Made by a program: the position numbers and the translations under genes. Positions 54,131-63,278 of a stretch of DNA of 64,000 nucleotides are shown here, piece after piece; the stretch's first letter is position 1; each line of letters begins with the position of its first letter. The stretch is taken from contig NZ_BBLV01000012.1 of assembly GCF_000971115.1 (NCBI RefSeq), positions 21,647 to 85,646 on the forward strand, written 5' to 3'. The notes beneath the pieces were generated by a model. It searched no databases. It was not told where the DNA came from and saw only the letters and a list, made by a program, of their open reading frames with translations. The stretch comes from Demequina gelatinilytica. GTDB taxonomy: Bacteria > Actinomycetota > Actinomycetes > Actinomycetales > Demequinaceae.

Positions 54131-55761
54131 TGTCAGTTGAGAACCCTACCCCTGACGTGGACGCACCGTCCGGAGCGGCCGCCACCGCGCATCGATGGTG
54201 GGCGCTCGCCGCCGTCGCGCTCGGGGTCTCGCTCATCATCATGGACGCGACGATCGTGAACGTCGCGCTCCCCGAGATCATCCGTGAGGTCGGGCTGTCC
54301 TCGACCCAGGCGGAGTGGATGAACGCCGTCTACTCGCTCATGTTCGCGGCGCTGCTGCTGACCTCGGGCCGCATGGGAGACCTGTGGGGGCGCAGGCGTC
54401 TGCTGGTGATCGGCATGGTGATCTTCATCGTCGCCTCGGTGGCCGCGGGTGCCGCGGCGGACGGCGGCGCGCTCATCGCGGCGCGCACCGTGCAGGGCGT
54501 CGGCGCGGCGCTGATCATGCCCGCGACGCTCTCGACCGTGAACGCGGTGTTCAGCGGGCGCGAGCGCGCGATCGCCTTCGCGGTGTGGGGCTCGACCATC
54601 GGCGGCATGGCCGCCGTGGGGCCGCTCGTCGGCGGTTGGCTCACCACGGATGTGAGCTGGCGCTGGGCCTTCTGGCTCAACGTGCCTGTGGGCCTCGCGG
54701 TCCTCGGGGTCGTCCTCTGGGCCGTACCCGAGACCCGCGACCGGACAGCGACCGGCGGCCTCGACCTCCGCGGCGCGATCATGTCCGCGCTCGGCATGGG
54801 AGCGATCGTGTTCGGGCTCATCGAGGGCGGCCGCTACGGATGGTGGCTGCAGGATGACGGCAGCATCTCTCCCGTGCCGATCGTCGTCGCCCTGGGGCTC
54901 GCGCTCATGGCCGTGTTCGTCCGCGACCAGCTGGTGCGGCGCGCACGCGGCGGCGTGGTGCTCGTGGACCTCTCGCTGCTGGGCATCCGCTCGTTCCGCT
55001 ACGGCTCGATCGCGGCGCTGGTGGTCGCGCTGGGCGAGTTCGGGCTGCTCTTCACCTTGCCGCTGCTGCTCCAGAACGCGCTCGGCTACACCCCGCTGGG
55101 CACCGGGTGGCTGGTGCTGTTCCTCGCGATCGGCACGTTCCTGGTCTCGGGGGCGACCCCGCAGCTCACGCGCCGCATGGGCGCCCGCGCGGTGGTCCGC
55201 ACCGGCTTGGCGCTCGAGGCCGTCGCCGTCGGCGCGCTCGCGCTCACCCTCTCCCTCGACGTGTCCGGCGTGCTGCTCGCGGTGTGGCTGTTCGTCTACG
55301 GCGTGGGCGTCGGCATGGCGACCGCGCAGCTCACCAGCGTGATCCTCGCGGACGTCCCTGTCGCGGAGTCGGGTCAGGCCTCGGGCCTCCAGTCGACGGT
55401 GCGCCAGCTCGGCTCCTCGCTCGGCGTGGCGATCCTGGGCACGCTGCTCATGGTCTCGCTCGGCCAGGCGACGCAGACCCGGCTCGACGAGGCAGGCCTT
55501 CCCGGGCAGGAGTCGGCGGCGATCGCGGACATGGTGCGCCACTCCGCGGGGGCCGCCATCCCGGGCCTCCGGTCCGACCCCGCCACGGAGGTCGCGGGCG
55601 ATGCGGCCGCGCAGGCGATGGTCGACGCGTCCAAGGTGACCACCGGGGTCGCGGCGGTGGTGATCCTGCTCGGTCTCGCGGCGACCATCGCGCTGCCGCG
55701 CACGCGTGAGCACGAGGACGCGGGAGCTACCCCGCGGGCGGGCGACGCGGCCGAGGTGTGA
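54130..55761 (+). CDS. DHA2-family multidrug efflux MFS transporter (EmrB/QacA type)
   Basis: A 543-aa exporter with about 14 transmembrane segments. MDATIVNVALPEI (motif D1), GRMGDLWGRRRLL (motif A) and GSTIGGMAAVGPLVGGWL (motif C) are all present. It should expel drugs or toxic metabolites with proton antiport. Leaderless from ATG 54130. Regulated by the divergent TetR by inference. Confidence 0.92.
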   Translation: MSVENPTPDVDAPSGAAATAHRWWALAAVALGVSLIIMDATIVNVALPEIIREVGLSSTQAEWMNAVYSLMFAALLLTSGRMGDLWGRRRLLVIGMVIFIVASVAAGAAADGGALIAARTVQGVGAALIMPATLSTVNAVFSGRERAIAFAVWGSTIGGMAAVGPLVGGWLTTDVSWRWAFWLNVPVGLAVLGVVLWAVPETRDRTATGGLDLRGAIMSALGMGAIVFGLIEGGRYGWWLQDDGSISPVPIVVALGLALMAVFVRDQLVRRARGGVVLVDLSLLGIRSFRYGSIAALVVALGEFGLLFTLPLLLQNALGYTPLGTGWLVLFLAIGTFLVSGATPQLTRRMGARAVVRTGLALEAVAVGALALTLSLDVSGVLLAVWLFVYGVGVGMATAQLTSVILADVPVAESGQASGLQSTVRQLGSSLGVAILGTLLMVSLGQATQTRLDEAGLPGQESAAIADMVRHSAGAAIPGLRSDPATEVAGDAAAQAMVDASKVTTGVAAVVILLGLAATIALPRTREHEDAGATPRAGDAAEV

Positions 55762-55786
55762 TCCGCGCATCGTCCCCAGGAACGAC

Positions 55787-55816
55787 GGAGCCCCCGACCG
55801 TTCGGTCGGGGGCTCC
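55787..55816. terminator. Terminator between the efflux and aldo/keto reductase genes
   Basis: A 13-14-bp stem, GGAGCCCCCGACC with its complement, 26 nt after the exporter stop. Confidence 0.82.
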
Positions 55817-55828
55817 GCGCGCGAGCGG

Positions 55829-56761
55829 TCAGGGCACCGTGTAGCCGGCCGCCCTGAACATCTCGTACCACTCGGAGCGCGACAGGTGCACGTCGGCGCC
55901 CCTCGCGGCGCCTTCGACGCGCGACGGCGTGGTGGTGCCCAGCACCACCTGCATCTGCGCGGGGTGCCGCGTGAGCCATGCCACGGCGATGCCCTCGGCC
56001 GGCACCTCGTACTTCCAGGCGAGGCGGTCGATCACCTCGTTGAGCTCCGCGTACTTGGGGTTGCCCAGGAACGGGCCGTCGAAGAAGCGGGCCTGGAACG
56101 GCGACCACGCCTGGAGCGTGATGTCGTGGAGGCGGCAGTAGTCGACGATGCCGTTGTCGCGGTCGACCGACTGGTCCAGGTCGCCCATGTTCATGGCGAC
56201 GCCCGACGCGATCGACGGCGCGTGCGTGACGGACATCTGGATCTGGTTGGCCACCAGCGGCTGCCGCACGCTGCGCTTGAGCAGCTCGATCTGCCCGGGC
56301 GTGTGGTTGGACACGCCGAAGTGGCGGACCTTGCCGGCCGCGTGGAGGTGGTCGAACGCGCGCGCGACTTCGTCGGGCTCCACGAGCGCGTCGGGACGGT
56401 GGAGCAGCAGGATGTCGAGGTAGTCCGTGCCGAGCGCCTCGAGCGAGCCGTCGACGGACTCGAGGATGTGCTCGTAGGAGAAGTCGAAGTACGGCCCCGG
56501 CTGGCGGATCCCGCACTTGGTCTGGATGGTGAGCGCCTCGCGCTCGGACGGGCTCAGCTTGAGCGCCTCCGCGAAGCGACGCTCGCAACCGTGGTACGGG
56601 GGCCCGTAGAGGTCCGCGTGGTCCATGAAGTCGATCCCGGCGTCCATCGCGGTCTTGACGAGCGTGCGGACCTCCTCGTCGGACTTCTCCACGATGCGCA
56701 TGAGGCCGAGCACCACCGCGGGGACGGTCATCTCGGTACCGGGCATGGTGAACGTCTTCAT
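55829..56761 (-). CDS. Aldo/keto reductase
   Basis: NADPH-dependent carbonyl reductase of 310 aa (YdhF-like subgroup). The catalytic set is visible: Asp/Tyr in DFMDHADLYG, Lys in TIQTKCGIRQ, His in LDILLLHRPD. The cofactor site is VVLGTTTPSR. ATG 56761 has AAGGAG with 5-nt spacing; GTG 56767 would sit in the ribosome binding site. The substrate is unknown. Confidence 0.9.
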   Translation of the reverse strand: MKTFTMPGTEMTVPAVVLGLMRIVEKSDEEVRTLVKTAMDAGIDFMDHADLYGPPYHGCERRFAEALKLSPSEREALTIQTKCGIRQPGPYFDFSYEHILESVDGSLEALGTDYLDILLLHRPDALVEPDEVARAFDHLHAAGKVRHFGVSNHTPGQIELLKRSVRQPLVANQIQMSVTHAPSIASGVAMNMGDLDQSVDRDNGIVDYCRLHDITLQAWSPFQARFFDGPFLGNPKYAELNEVIDRLAWKYEVPAEGIAVAWLTRHPAQMQVVLGTTTPSRVEGAARGADVHLSRSEWYEMFRAAGYTVP

Positions 56762-56809
56762 CGACACTCCTTGTCTCGAGGGGGAGGGGACCCGTCCAGT
56801 CTAGGGACG

Positions 56810-56845
56810 CGACGAGGCCCCCGCGCAGGGCGGAGGGCCTCGTCG
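56810..56845 (-). terminator. Terminator of cysK-cysE
   Basis: An 11-bp stem (56810-56820 with 56835-56845), 14-nt loop, 8 nt after the cysE stop. Confidence 0.75.
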
Positions 56846-56852
56846 GGACCGC

Positions 56853-57500
56853 TCAGATGTAGTACATGGCCGGCTCGCGCACCGGCTCCGGCATCGCGTC
56901 GGGGTCCGGATGGCGATGCGAGTCGCCCGAGTCGACGGACGATGCCGCGGTCGAGGCCTCGGTGGCCCCGGGGTGGTTGCGGATCACGGCGGGGATGCCG
57001 ACCGCCGTCGCGCCGTCCGGCACGTCCTTGACCACCACCGCGTTGGCGCCGATGCGCGCGTCGGGGCCGACCCTGAGGGGGCCGAGCACCTTCGCGCCCG
57101 CGCCGATCACCACGCGGTCCCCGATGGTGGGGTGACGCTTGCCGGGGCTCATGGTGGTGCCGCCCAGGTTGATGCCGTTGAACAGCAGGACGTCGTTGCC
57201 CACCACCGCGGTCTCGCCGATCACCACGCCCATGCCGTGGTCGATGAACACGCGTCGCCCGAGCGTCGCGCCCGGGTGGATCTCGATGCCCGTCGCACGG
57301 CGCGCGTGCTGCGACAGCAGCCGCGCGTACGAGCGCGCGCGGTGCCGCCACAGCCAGTGCGCCACCCGGTGGTACCAGACGGCGTGGAGCCCCTGGTAGG
57401 AGCCGGCGATGACCCACCACGCTGGTGCGGCGGGGTCGCGTCTCTGAACCGTGCGGACGTCCTCGAGCATGCGGGCGAGGACGCCGATCTCGGATGCCAT
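56853..57500 (-). CDS. cysE: Serine O-acetyltransferase
   Basis: A 215-aa hexapeptide-repeat acetyltransferase making O-acetylserine for cysteine synthesis. [27 protein letters not shown] holds the catalytic His/Asp region; [34 protein letters not shown] is the left-handed helix. The N-terminal helical domain is short, as in Gram-positive enzymes. The C-terminal tail of about 40 residues is polar. ATG 57500 follows GGAAGGT, 46 nt after cysK. Confidence 0.94.
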   Translation of the reverse strand: MASEIGVLARMLEDVRTVQRRDPAAPAWWVIAGSYQGLHAVWYHRVAHWLWRHRARSYARLLSQHARRATGIEIHPGATLGRRVFIDHGMGVVIGETAVVGNDVLLFNGINLGGTTMSPGKRHPTIGDRVVIGAGAKVLGPLRVGPDARIGANAVVVKDVPDGATAVGIPAVIRNHPGATEASTAASSVDSGDSHRHPDPDAMPEPVREPAMYYI

Positions 57501-57546
57501 CTGGGTACCTTCCGGGTGGGGACTGGAGTGCGGGACCGGTGAGGGA

Positions 57547-58482
57547 TCAGTCCATGAGGTCCGAGTAGAGGACCGAGGACAGGTAGCGCTCACCGAACGA
57601 CGGGATGATCGCCACGATGGTCTTGCCGGCGTTCTCGGGGCGCTTCGCGACCTCGATCGCGGCGTGGATGGCCGCGCCGGAGGAGATGCCGACCAGCAGG
57701 CCCTCCTTGCGCGCCGCCGCGCGGGCGGTGGCCACGGCGGTCTCCGCGTCGACGTCGATGATCTCGTCGTAGATCTCGGTGTTGAGGATCTCGGGCACGA
57801 AGTTCGCGCCGATGCCCTGGATCTTGTGCGGGCCGGGCTGGCCGCCGTTGAGGATGGGCGACTCGGCGGGCTCCACGCCGATGATCTGGACCGAGGGCTT
57901 CTTCTCCTTGAGCACCTCGCCGACGCCGGTGATGGTGCCGCCGGTGCCGATGCCCGCGATGACGATGTCGACCTCGCCGTCCGTGTCCTCCCAGATCTCG
58001 ATCGCGGTGGTCTTGCGGTGGATCTCGGGGTTGGCGGCGTTCGCGAACTGGCGCGCGAGCACCGAGCCCGGGCGCTCCTCCGCGACCTTGTTGGCGGCCT
58101 CGACAGCGCCGCGCATGCCCTCGGTGCCGGGGGTCAGGATCAGCTCGGCGCCGAACGCGCGCAGCAGCGCGCGGCGCTCCTTCGACATCGTCTCGGGCAT
58201 GGTCAGCACGACGTTGTAGCCGCGCGCGGCGCCCACCATGGCGAGCGCGATGCCCGTGTTGCCCGAGGTGGCCTCGACGATGGTGCCGCCGGGCTTGAGC
58301 GAGCCGTCCGCCTCGGCGGCGTCGACGATGGCGACGCCCAGGCGGTCCTTCACGGAGTTGGCGGGGTTGTAGAACTCGAGCTTGCCCAGGACCGTCGCGT
58401 CGACGCCCTCGGTGAGAGTGTTGATCTTGACGAGCGGGGTGTTGCCGATGAGGGCGGTGGCGTCCTCGTAGATGCGAGCCAT
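57547..58482 (-). CDS. cysK: Cysteine synthase A
   Basis: A 311-aa PLP enzyme converting O-acetylserine and sulfide to cysteine. Lys45 in [11 protein letters not shown] carries [21 protein letters not shown] binds substrate; [15 protein letters not shown] binds phosphate; [11 protein letters not shown] closes the site. ATG 58482 is preceded by AAGGGAAAGAG. It is the first structural gene of cysK-cysE, 126 nt after the stop of a Cys-rich leader peptide. Confidence 0.95.
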   Translation of the reverse strand: MARIYEDATALIGNTPLVKINTLTEGVDATVLGKLEFYNPANSVKDRLGVAIVDAAEADGSLKPGGTIVEATSGNTGIALAMVGAARGYNVVLTMPETMSKERRALLRAFGAELILTPGTEGMRGAVEAANKVAEERPGSVLARQFANAANPEIHRKTTAIEIWEDTDGEVDIVIAGIGTGGTITGVGEVLKEKKPSVQIIGVEPAESPILNGGQPGPHKIQGIGANFVPEILNTEIYDEIIDVDAETAVATARAAARKEGLLVGISSGAAIHAAIEVAKRPENAGKTIVAIIPSFGERYLSSVLYSDLMD

Positions 58483-58517
58483 GGCTTCTCTTTCCCTTGA
58501 GAGATGGGTGTGACCGG

Positions 58518-58552
58518 GTTCAACGCAGGGGCATCGCAGTTGATGCCGGGGC
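58518..58552 (-). promoter_or_regulatory. Second hairpin in the cysK leader
   Basis: GGCATC (near 58530) and GATGCC (near 58541) on opposite sides of a 6-nt loop form a small stem between the main attenuator hairpin and the cysK ribosome binding site. It could compete with or extend the main fold. Confidence 0.4.
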
Positions 58553-58608
58553 GAGCGCTGGTGGTGGGCGGGCACCGGCCATGGGCCGGGCGGCGCTTGC
58601 CAGCGCTC
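58553..58608 (-). promoter_or_regulatory. Putative attenuator hairpin of cysK-cysE
   Basis: GAGCGCTGG (58608-58600 on the minus strand) pairs perfectly over 9 bp with CCAGCGCTC (58561-58553). The loop region holds CCGGCC-cat-GGCCGG. The first base of the stem is the last base of the leader-peptide stop codon. A ribosome at the stop codon would cover the stem, while one stalled on upstream Cys codons would leave it free, or the reverse with alternative folds. Confidence 0.65.
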
Positions 58609-58712
58609 TACAGACAGCAGCAGCCGCAGGGGCGGCAGCAGGTGTCAGCGAGAGCGCACGGGCGGATGGCAGAGGCGGGCGCGGGGATCGCGCTGCGCTC
58701 GATGCTCATCAT
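58608..58712 (-). CDS. Cysteine-rich leader peptide of cysK-cysE
   Basis: A 34-aa small ORF (ATG 58712 to TAG 58608) with AAAGG 5 nt upstream and TAGCCT (complement of 58739-58744) as -10 box. Its last residues read [10 protein letters not shown] before the stop, with another Cys earlier, giving seven Cys in the last 16 residues; no Cys occurs in the first 18. Clustered Cys codons directly before a hairpin and the cysteine biosynthesis genes indicate cysteine-responsive attenuation. Polycysteine small ORFs with this role are known in mycobacteria; the function here is inferred. Confidence 0.85.
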   Translation of the reverse strand: MMSIERSAIPAPASAIRPCALADTCCRPCGCCCL

Positions 58713-58738
58713 CCGGACCTTTCGTGGGCTTCGCGCTC

Positions 58739-58744
58739 AGGCTA
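58739..58744 (-). promoter_or_regulatory. -10 box of the cysK-cysE leader
   Basis: TAGCCT on the minus strand places transcription start near 58731, leaving a short 5' end of about 18 nt before the leader-peptide ATG at 58712. Confidence 0.55.
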
Positions 58745-58847
58745 GCGCCGAGCCCCGGATGCGGCAACCCTGCTGACGCGATGCAGCCCCTGCTATTACG
58801 GTGGTGCGAACGGGGCGATTCGGACCCCGCCGTCACAGGGAGGCGTC

Positions 58848-59315
58848 ATGTCGGGGCCGCTGGATGTCTCGGTGGAGCGCGAGGGCGTGGTGGCCGCGCC
58901 GGCGAGCGAGGTGTGGCGAGCGCTGACCGAGCCCGAGCTGCGCGTCGAGGTGTTCTCGATGGTCACTCAGGCCGTCACGGAGGAGGGCGCCCCCGGCGAG
59001 GTGGGCCACGTCATGCAGTTCACCGAGAAGGACCATGCCAGCGACTCGGGTGTGGTCCGGCTCACCACCGTGATGGCCGAGCCGTACCGGCGCCTGGTCC
59101 AGGAGCGGGTGGGCCCCGACGGGAGCTTCACGTCCACCACGTTCCTCACCGAGGTCGACGGCGGCACCCTGGTCAAGCGCGTGTTCCACGTCTATCAGGA
59201 GGACCCCTCGCTCGCGGAGCGCGCGATGCGCAAGGCCATCGTCACCTTCTTCTCGCTCGGCGGCACCGTCCGGCTCAAGGCGGACATCGGCGACCTCACC
59301 AGGCACTTCGCCTGA
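58848..59315 (+). CDS. SRPBCC-family protein 1
   Basis: A 155-aa START-like ligand-binding protein (DUF2505-like in appearance): VEREGVVAAPASEVWRALTEPELRVEVFS at the start and GGTVRLKADIGDLTRHFA at the end. A large hydrophobic cavity is expected. The ligand is unknown. ATG 58848 has GGGAGG with 5-nt spacing. TATTAC (58794-58799) is a possible -10 box. Confidence 0.75.
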   Translation: MSGPLDVSVEREGVVAAPASEVWRALTEPELRVEVFSMVTQAVTEEGAPGEVGHVMQFTEKDHASDSGVVRLTTVMAEPYRRLVQERVGPDGSFTSTTFLTEVDGGTLVKRVFHVYQEDPSLAERAMRKAIVTFFSLGGTVRLKADIGDLTRHFA

Positions 59316-59381
59316 CGGTCGGCGCGCTGGCCCGGCGCGACCGGGTTAGCCTGGGCGGGACACCGGCGGAGGGGATGGACG

Positions 59382-59879
59382 ATGGTCGGGCACAGCGTGC
59401 GTGCCGAGCGGGAGATCGCGGCGGCGGTCGAGCGCGTCTGGGAGGTCATCACCGACCTCGACTACGCAGCGGAGGTGATCCCCGCGATCCTCAGCATCGA
59501 GCGGCTCGAGGGCGAGGGCTACGGACCCGGCGTGCGCTGGCGCGAGACCCGGCGGATGTGGGGTCGCGAGGAGACCGAGGAGATGTGGGTCGAGTCGGCC
59601 GAGGAGCCGTCCGCGACGGTCATCCGCGCCGAGTCGCGAGGGACCGAGTACGGCACCACCTACACGCTCGAACGCGCGGGGGAGGGCACCCGGCTCGTGT
59701 GCGACTTCTCCGCCGAGACACCCCATCCCGGCCCTGCGCAGCGGCTGGGCTGGCTCCTGTTCGGGAAGGCGGGCATGAAGGCGACCAGGAAGGCGCTCGA
59801 GCAGGATCTCGCGCACATCGCTGGCGCCGCCGAGCACGTCGAGGACGAGTCGGGAGGCGCCGCGGTCGACGACGCCTGA
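59382..59879 (+). CDS. SRPBCC-family protein 2
   Basis: A 165-aa polyketide-cyclase/START-like protein: VRAEREIAAAVERVWEVITDLDYAAEVIPAILSIERLEG is a typical SRPBCC opening. The C-terminus is Glu/Ala-rich. ATG 59382 has GGAGGGG upstream, and TAGCCT near 59345 gives a short leader. Not obviously paralogous to the previous gene beyond the fold. Confidence 0.78.
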   Translation: MVGHSVRAEREIAAAVERVWEVITDLDYAAEVIPAILSIERLEGEGYGPGVRWRETRRMWGREETEEMWVESAEEPSATVIRAESRGTEYGTTYTLERAGEGTRLVCDFSAETPHPGPAQRLGWLLFGKAGMKATRKALEQDLAHIAGAAEHVEDESGGAAVDDA

Positions 59880-59952
59880 CGCGTCATGAGCGCCGCGGCG
59901 ATACGCTCGCGCCAAGGGGTCGCATCGTGGCCCGCGGACCCGGGGAGGGGTC

Positions 59953-60369
59953 ATGGACTGGTTCACGTTCGACGGGCTGAACTGGCTCGCGGTGCTCATC
60001 GCCTTCGTCGCGAGCTTCGCGCTCGGATGGTGGTGGTACTCGCCGGCCGGGTTCTGGAAGATCTGGCGCGACAAGGCGGGCGTGACGGACGACCTCATGG
60101 AGGGCGCGAGCATGGGGGCGGCCTTCGGCGGCACCATCGTCGCGAACGTGCTCGGCGTCATCGTGCTCGCGATGCTCATGAACGGGCTCGGGATCGACGA
60201 CTGGTCGGGCGGGCTGGTCCTGGGCCTCGTGATCGGCCTGGTGTTCCGTGGCGGCGCGCATGCGATCCACAACGGCTTCGCGGTGCGCAGCCCCGCGGTG
60301 ACGCTCATCGACGCCGCGCATGACATGGTCTCGCTCGGCGTCGCCGGGCTGGTGCTCGGGCTGTTCTGA
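59953..60369 (+). CDS. DUF1761-family membrane protein
   Basis: A 138-aa protein with four hydrophobic segments. NWLAVLIAFVASFALGWWWYSPAGFWKIW near the start is characteristic of DUF1761. Its function is unknown. ATG 59953 has GGAGGGG 3-4 nt upstream. Confidence 0.82.
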   Translation: MDWFTFDGLNWLAVLIAFVASFALGWWWYSPAGFWKIWRDKAGVTDDLMEGASMGAAFGGTIVANVLGVIVLAMLMNGLGIDDWSGGLVLGLVIGLVFRGGAHAIHNGFAVRSPAVTLIDAAHDMVSLGVAGLVLGLF

Positions 60370-60405
60370 GCGCGTCCCCCGCGCTGCCGACGGCGGCGTG
60401 CGACG

Positions 60406-63264
60406 ATGCGCATCGTGACCGCTGATCTCACACCCGGTTCCCTTCGCACGCTGGCTGGACGCGAGTGGGGCCTCGACATCGCCGCTGCGCGCGAGCTCGG
60501 CTCGAACGAGGACCGCAACGTGCTGCTCGCCCTCGCGGACGGCACGCACGTCCTGCTCAAGGCGTCGCACGCGGGGATCGCGCGCGAGGAGCTCGAGGCG
60601 CAGGACGCCGCGCTCGGGCACCTCGCAACCGCGGGGGTCCCGGTGCCGCGCGTGCACCGCACCGTCCATGGCGAGGCGATGGTCCCGCTCGAGGGCGGCG
60701 GGCATGCGCGGGTGCTGGACTTCCTCGAGGGCGAGCCCGCGCGGGGATCGCGTCTTCCCGCAGGGATGCCCGCCGCGCTGGGTGGCACGGCCGGCTCCGT
60801 GGCGGCGGCCCTCGCATCGTTCGACCATCCCGGGCTTGCGGATGGAGGCGACTGGGACCTCCGCGAGGCCCCACGCGTGCTCGAGGAGGCGGCCCCGCAC
60901 CTGGGCGAGACTCGTGCGGACGCGCTCGGCGATGTGCTGCGCGAGGCCCAGCACCAGCTGCTCCACGTGCGGGACGCCCTCCGGGTCCAGGCGATCCACG
61001 GGGACCTCACGGCGGACAACGTGGTGGTGGGTCCCGACGGAGCGGTCGCCGGCGTGATCGACTTCGGCGACATGGGAAGGGGCTGGCTGGTCGCAGAGGC
61101 CGCCGTCGTCATGTGCGGTCTGCTGCAGCACGACGGTCCGGCGGTCGGCGACGCGCTCGCGGCGCTCGCGGCCTTCGACCGTGCCATGCCGCTCACGCGG
61201 TCCGAGATCGCCGCGGTCTGGCCCCTGGTGGTGTCCAGGGCCGTCGTGCTCGCCGCGGCCGGCGAGCGTGTGCTCGCGGAGGACCCGGGCAACGACTACG
61301 CGCGCGTCAGGCGCCCTCTCGAGGAGCGCATGCTCGAGCGGGCGGTCGCTCTCGGCTTCGAGGAGGCCGAGCTGCTGCTCCTCGGGACGCTCGGTCGAGC
61401 CCCCGCATGCTCGTGGGACGGTCTGGCGCCGATGCTCGGCGGGCTCGCGGACGCCGCCCCCGTCGACCTGTCCGTGCTCGGCGACGCCGCGGACGGAGGC
61501 GCGTGGCACGAGCCGGGCTGGCCCGCCGCGGTGCTGCGGGACGCCGCGGGCGACGGTGTCGCCCTCACCCGTCACGGCGAGCGCAGGCTCACGCCCGAGG
61601 CGGCGAGCGGTGAGGTTCCGCGCTCGGTGGCGCTGGGCGTCGACGTGCTGGTGCCGGCGGGCACCGACATCCGCAGCCCCGGACCGGGCTACGCGGCGCG
61701 GTGGTCGCGCACAGGCCTCGCAGTCGAGCTCGAGTCGGGGCTCACCGTGCACCTCGACCGGGTGGCGACCGTGATCGACGCCGACCAGGAGATCCTCGCG
61801 GGCACCGTGCTCGCGAAGGCCGACGGCCCGTTCCACCTCCAGGTCTGCACGGTGCCGGGGCTGGTGCCGCCAGAAGCGGTGGCGCCGGAGCTCGCCGAGC
61901 CGTGGCTGAGGCTCTGCCCCGATCCGGCGACGCTGCTCGGCCGGGTGCCCGATGCATCGTCCCCACGAACGTCGGCCAACCTGCTCGACGCCCGTGACGC
62001 CGCCTTCGCCGGTGTGCAGGAGCACTACTACGAGGCCCCCCCGCGGATCGAGCGCGGCTGGCGGCACCACCTGCTCGACACCGAGGGCCGGGGCTACCTC
62101 GACATGGTGAACAACGTCGCGATCCTGGGGCACGGCGAGCCGCGCCTCGCAGAGGCGGTCGATCGGCAGCTGCGTCGGCTCAACACCAACTCGCGCTTCC
62201 ACTACGAGGCGGTCGCGGCCTTCTCGGAGGAGCTCGCCGCGCGCGCCCCCGAGGGGCTCGACACCGTGCTGCTGGTCAACAGCGGCTCGGAGGCGGTGGA
62301 TCTCGCACTGCGCATCGTGCGCGCCGCGACCGGGAGGTCCGACATCCTTGCGCTGACCGAGGCCTATCACGGCTGGACCGTCGGCGCGGATGCGATCTCG
62401 ACGTCGCGGGGCGACAACCCCAGCGCGCTCGCCACCCGGCCCGACTGGGTGCACCTGCTCGACGCGCCCAACACCTACCGCGGGCGGCATCGCGGTGCCG
62501 AGGCCGGGCGCTACCTCGACGATGCGCTGGCGAGGCTGTCCGCGCTGGACGAGGCGGACGTCGCGCTCGCGGGGCTGGTCGCCGAGCCGATCTTCGGCAA
62601 CGGCGGCGGGATCCTGCTGCCCGACGGCTACCTCGCGGGGCTGGCGGCGGCCGTACGGGCGCGCGGCGGCCTGCTCGTGTCCGACGAGGTCCAGGTGAGC
62701 TACGGCCGCCTGGGTGCGCACTTCTGGGGATGCGAGCAGCAGGGCGTGGTGCCCGACGTCATCGCGGTGGCGAAGGCCATGGGAAATGGGCATCCGCTGG
62801 GCGCCGTCATCACCACGCGCGAGATCGCGGAGGCCTTCGCGGTCGAGGGTTCCTTCTTCTCGTCGGCCGGCGGCAGCCCGGTGAGCTGCGTGGTCGGGTC
62901 GACGGTGCTGCGGGTGCTCGACCAGGACGGGCTGCAGGAGAACGCACGCGTGGTCGGGGCGCTCCTCGCGGACGGCATGCGTGCGCTGTGCGGACGGTTC
63001 GCCGCGCTGGGCGAGGTCCATGGGATGGGGCTCTACCTCGGGCTCGAGGTCGTGGCCGGCGGACCCGATGCACCGGACCCCGTCGCCGCCCGCGAGATCT
63101 GCGAGGCGCTGCTGCTCGAGGGGGTGATCGTGCAGCCCACGGGGGACCACAAGAACGTGCTCAAGATCAAGCCGCCGCTCACCATCGACGCGGAGGCGGT
63201 CGAGCGGTTCCTCGGCGCGCTCGAGCGCGTCATGGTGCGTCGCGAGGCCTGGGCGGCGTTGTAG
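60406..63264 (+). CDS. Trimodular protein: APH-type kinase, M23-like module, class III aminotransferase fold
   Basis: A 952-aa fusion. Residues 1-300: aminoglycoside/hydroxylysine-kinase-like fold with His198-Gly-Asp200 and IDFGD (218-222). About 385-480: a lysostaphin/M23-like module (GVDVLVPAGTDIRSPGPG) in which the first metal His is replaced (VALGVD) and the final HxH is FHLQV, so it is probably non-catalytic. About 528-952: PLP aminotransferase class III with SGSEAVDLALR and Lys790 in VAKAMGNGHPLG, related to phospho-lyases (AGXT2L type). Kinase plus phospho-lyase suggests phosphorylation then elimination of a hydroxylated amine. GTG 60415 is an alternative leaderless start. Confidence 0.85.
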   Translation: MRIVTADLTPGSLRTLAGREWGLDIAAARELGSNEDRNVLLALADGTHVLLKASHAGIAREELEAQDAALGHLATAGVPVPRVHRTVHGEAMVPLEGGGHARVLDFLEGEPARGSRLPAGMPAALGGTAGSVAAALASFDHPGLADGGDWDLREAPRVLEEAAPHLGETRADALGDVLREAQHQLLHVRDALRVQAIHGDLTADNVVVGPDGAVAGVIDFGDMGRGWLVAEAAVVMCGLLQHDGPAVGDALAALAAFDRAMPLTRSEIAAVWPLVVSRAVVLAAAGERVLAEDPGNDYARVRRPLEERMLERAVALGFEEAELLLLGTLGRAPACSWDGLAPMLGGLADAAPVDLSVLGDAADGGAWHEPGWPAAVLRDAAGDGVALTRHGERRLTPEAASGEVPRSVALGVDVLVPAGTDIRSPGPGYAARWSRTGLAVELESGLTVHLDRVATVIDADQEILAGTVLAKADGPFHLQVCTVPGLVPPEAVAPELAEPWLRLCPDPATLLGRVPDASSPRTSANLLDARDAAFAGVQEHYYEAPPRIERGWRHHLLDTEGRGYLDMVNNVAILGHGEPRLAEAVDRQLRRLNTNSRFHYEAVAAFSEELAARAPEGLDTVLLVNSGSEAVDLALRIVRAATGRSDILALTEAYHGWTVGADAISTSRGDNPSALATRPDWVHLLDAPNTYRGRHRGAEAGRYLDDALARLSALDEADVALAGLVAEPIFGNGGGILLPDGYLAGLAAAVRARGGLLVSDEVQVSYGRLGAHFWGCEQQGVVPDVIAVAKAMGNGHPLGAVITTREIAEAFAVEGSFFSSAGGSPVSCVVGSTVLRVLDQDGLQENARVVGALLADGMRALCGRFAALGEVHGMGLYLGLEVVAGGPDAPDPVAAREICEALLLEGVIVQPTGDHKNVLKIKPPLTIDAEAVERFLGALERVMVRREAWAAL

Positions 63265-63278
63265 TGGTCGGCACCGCC

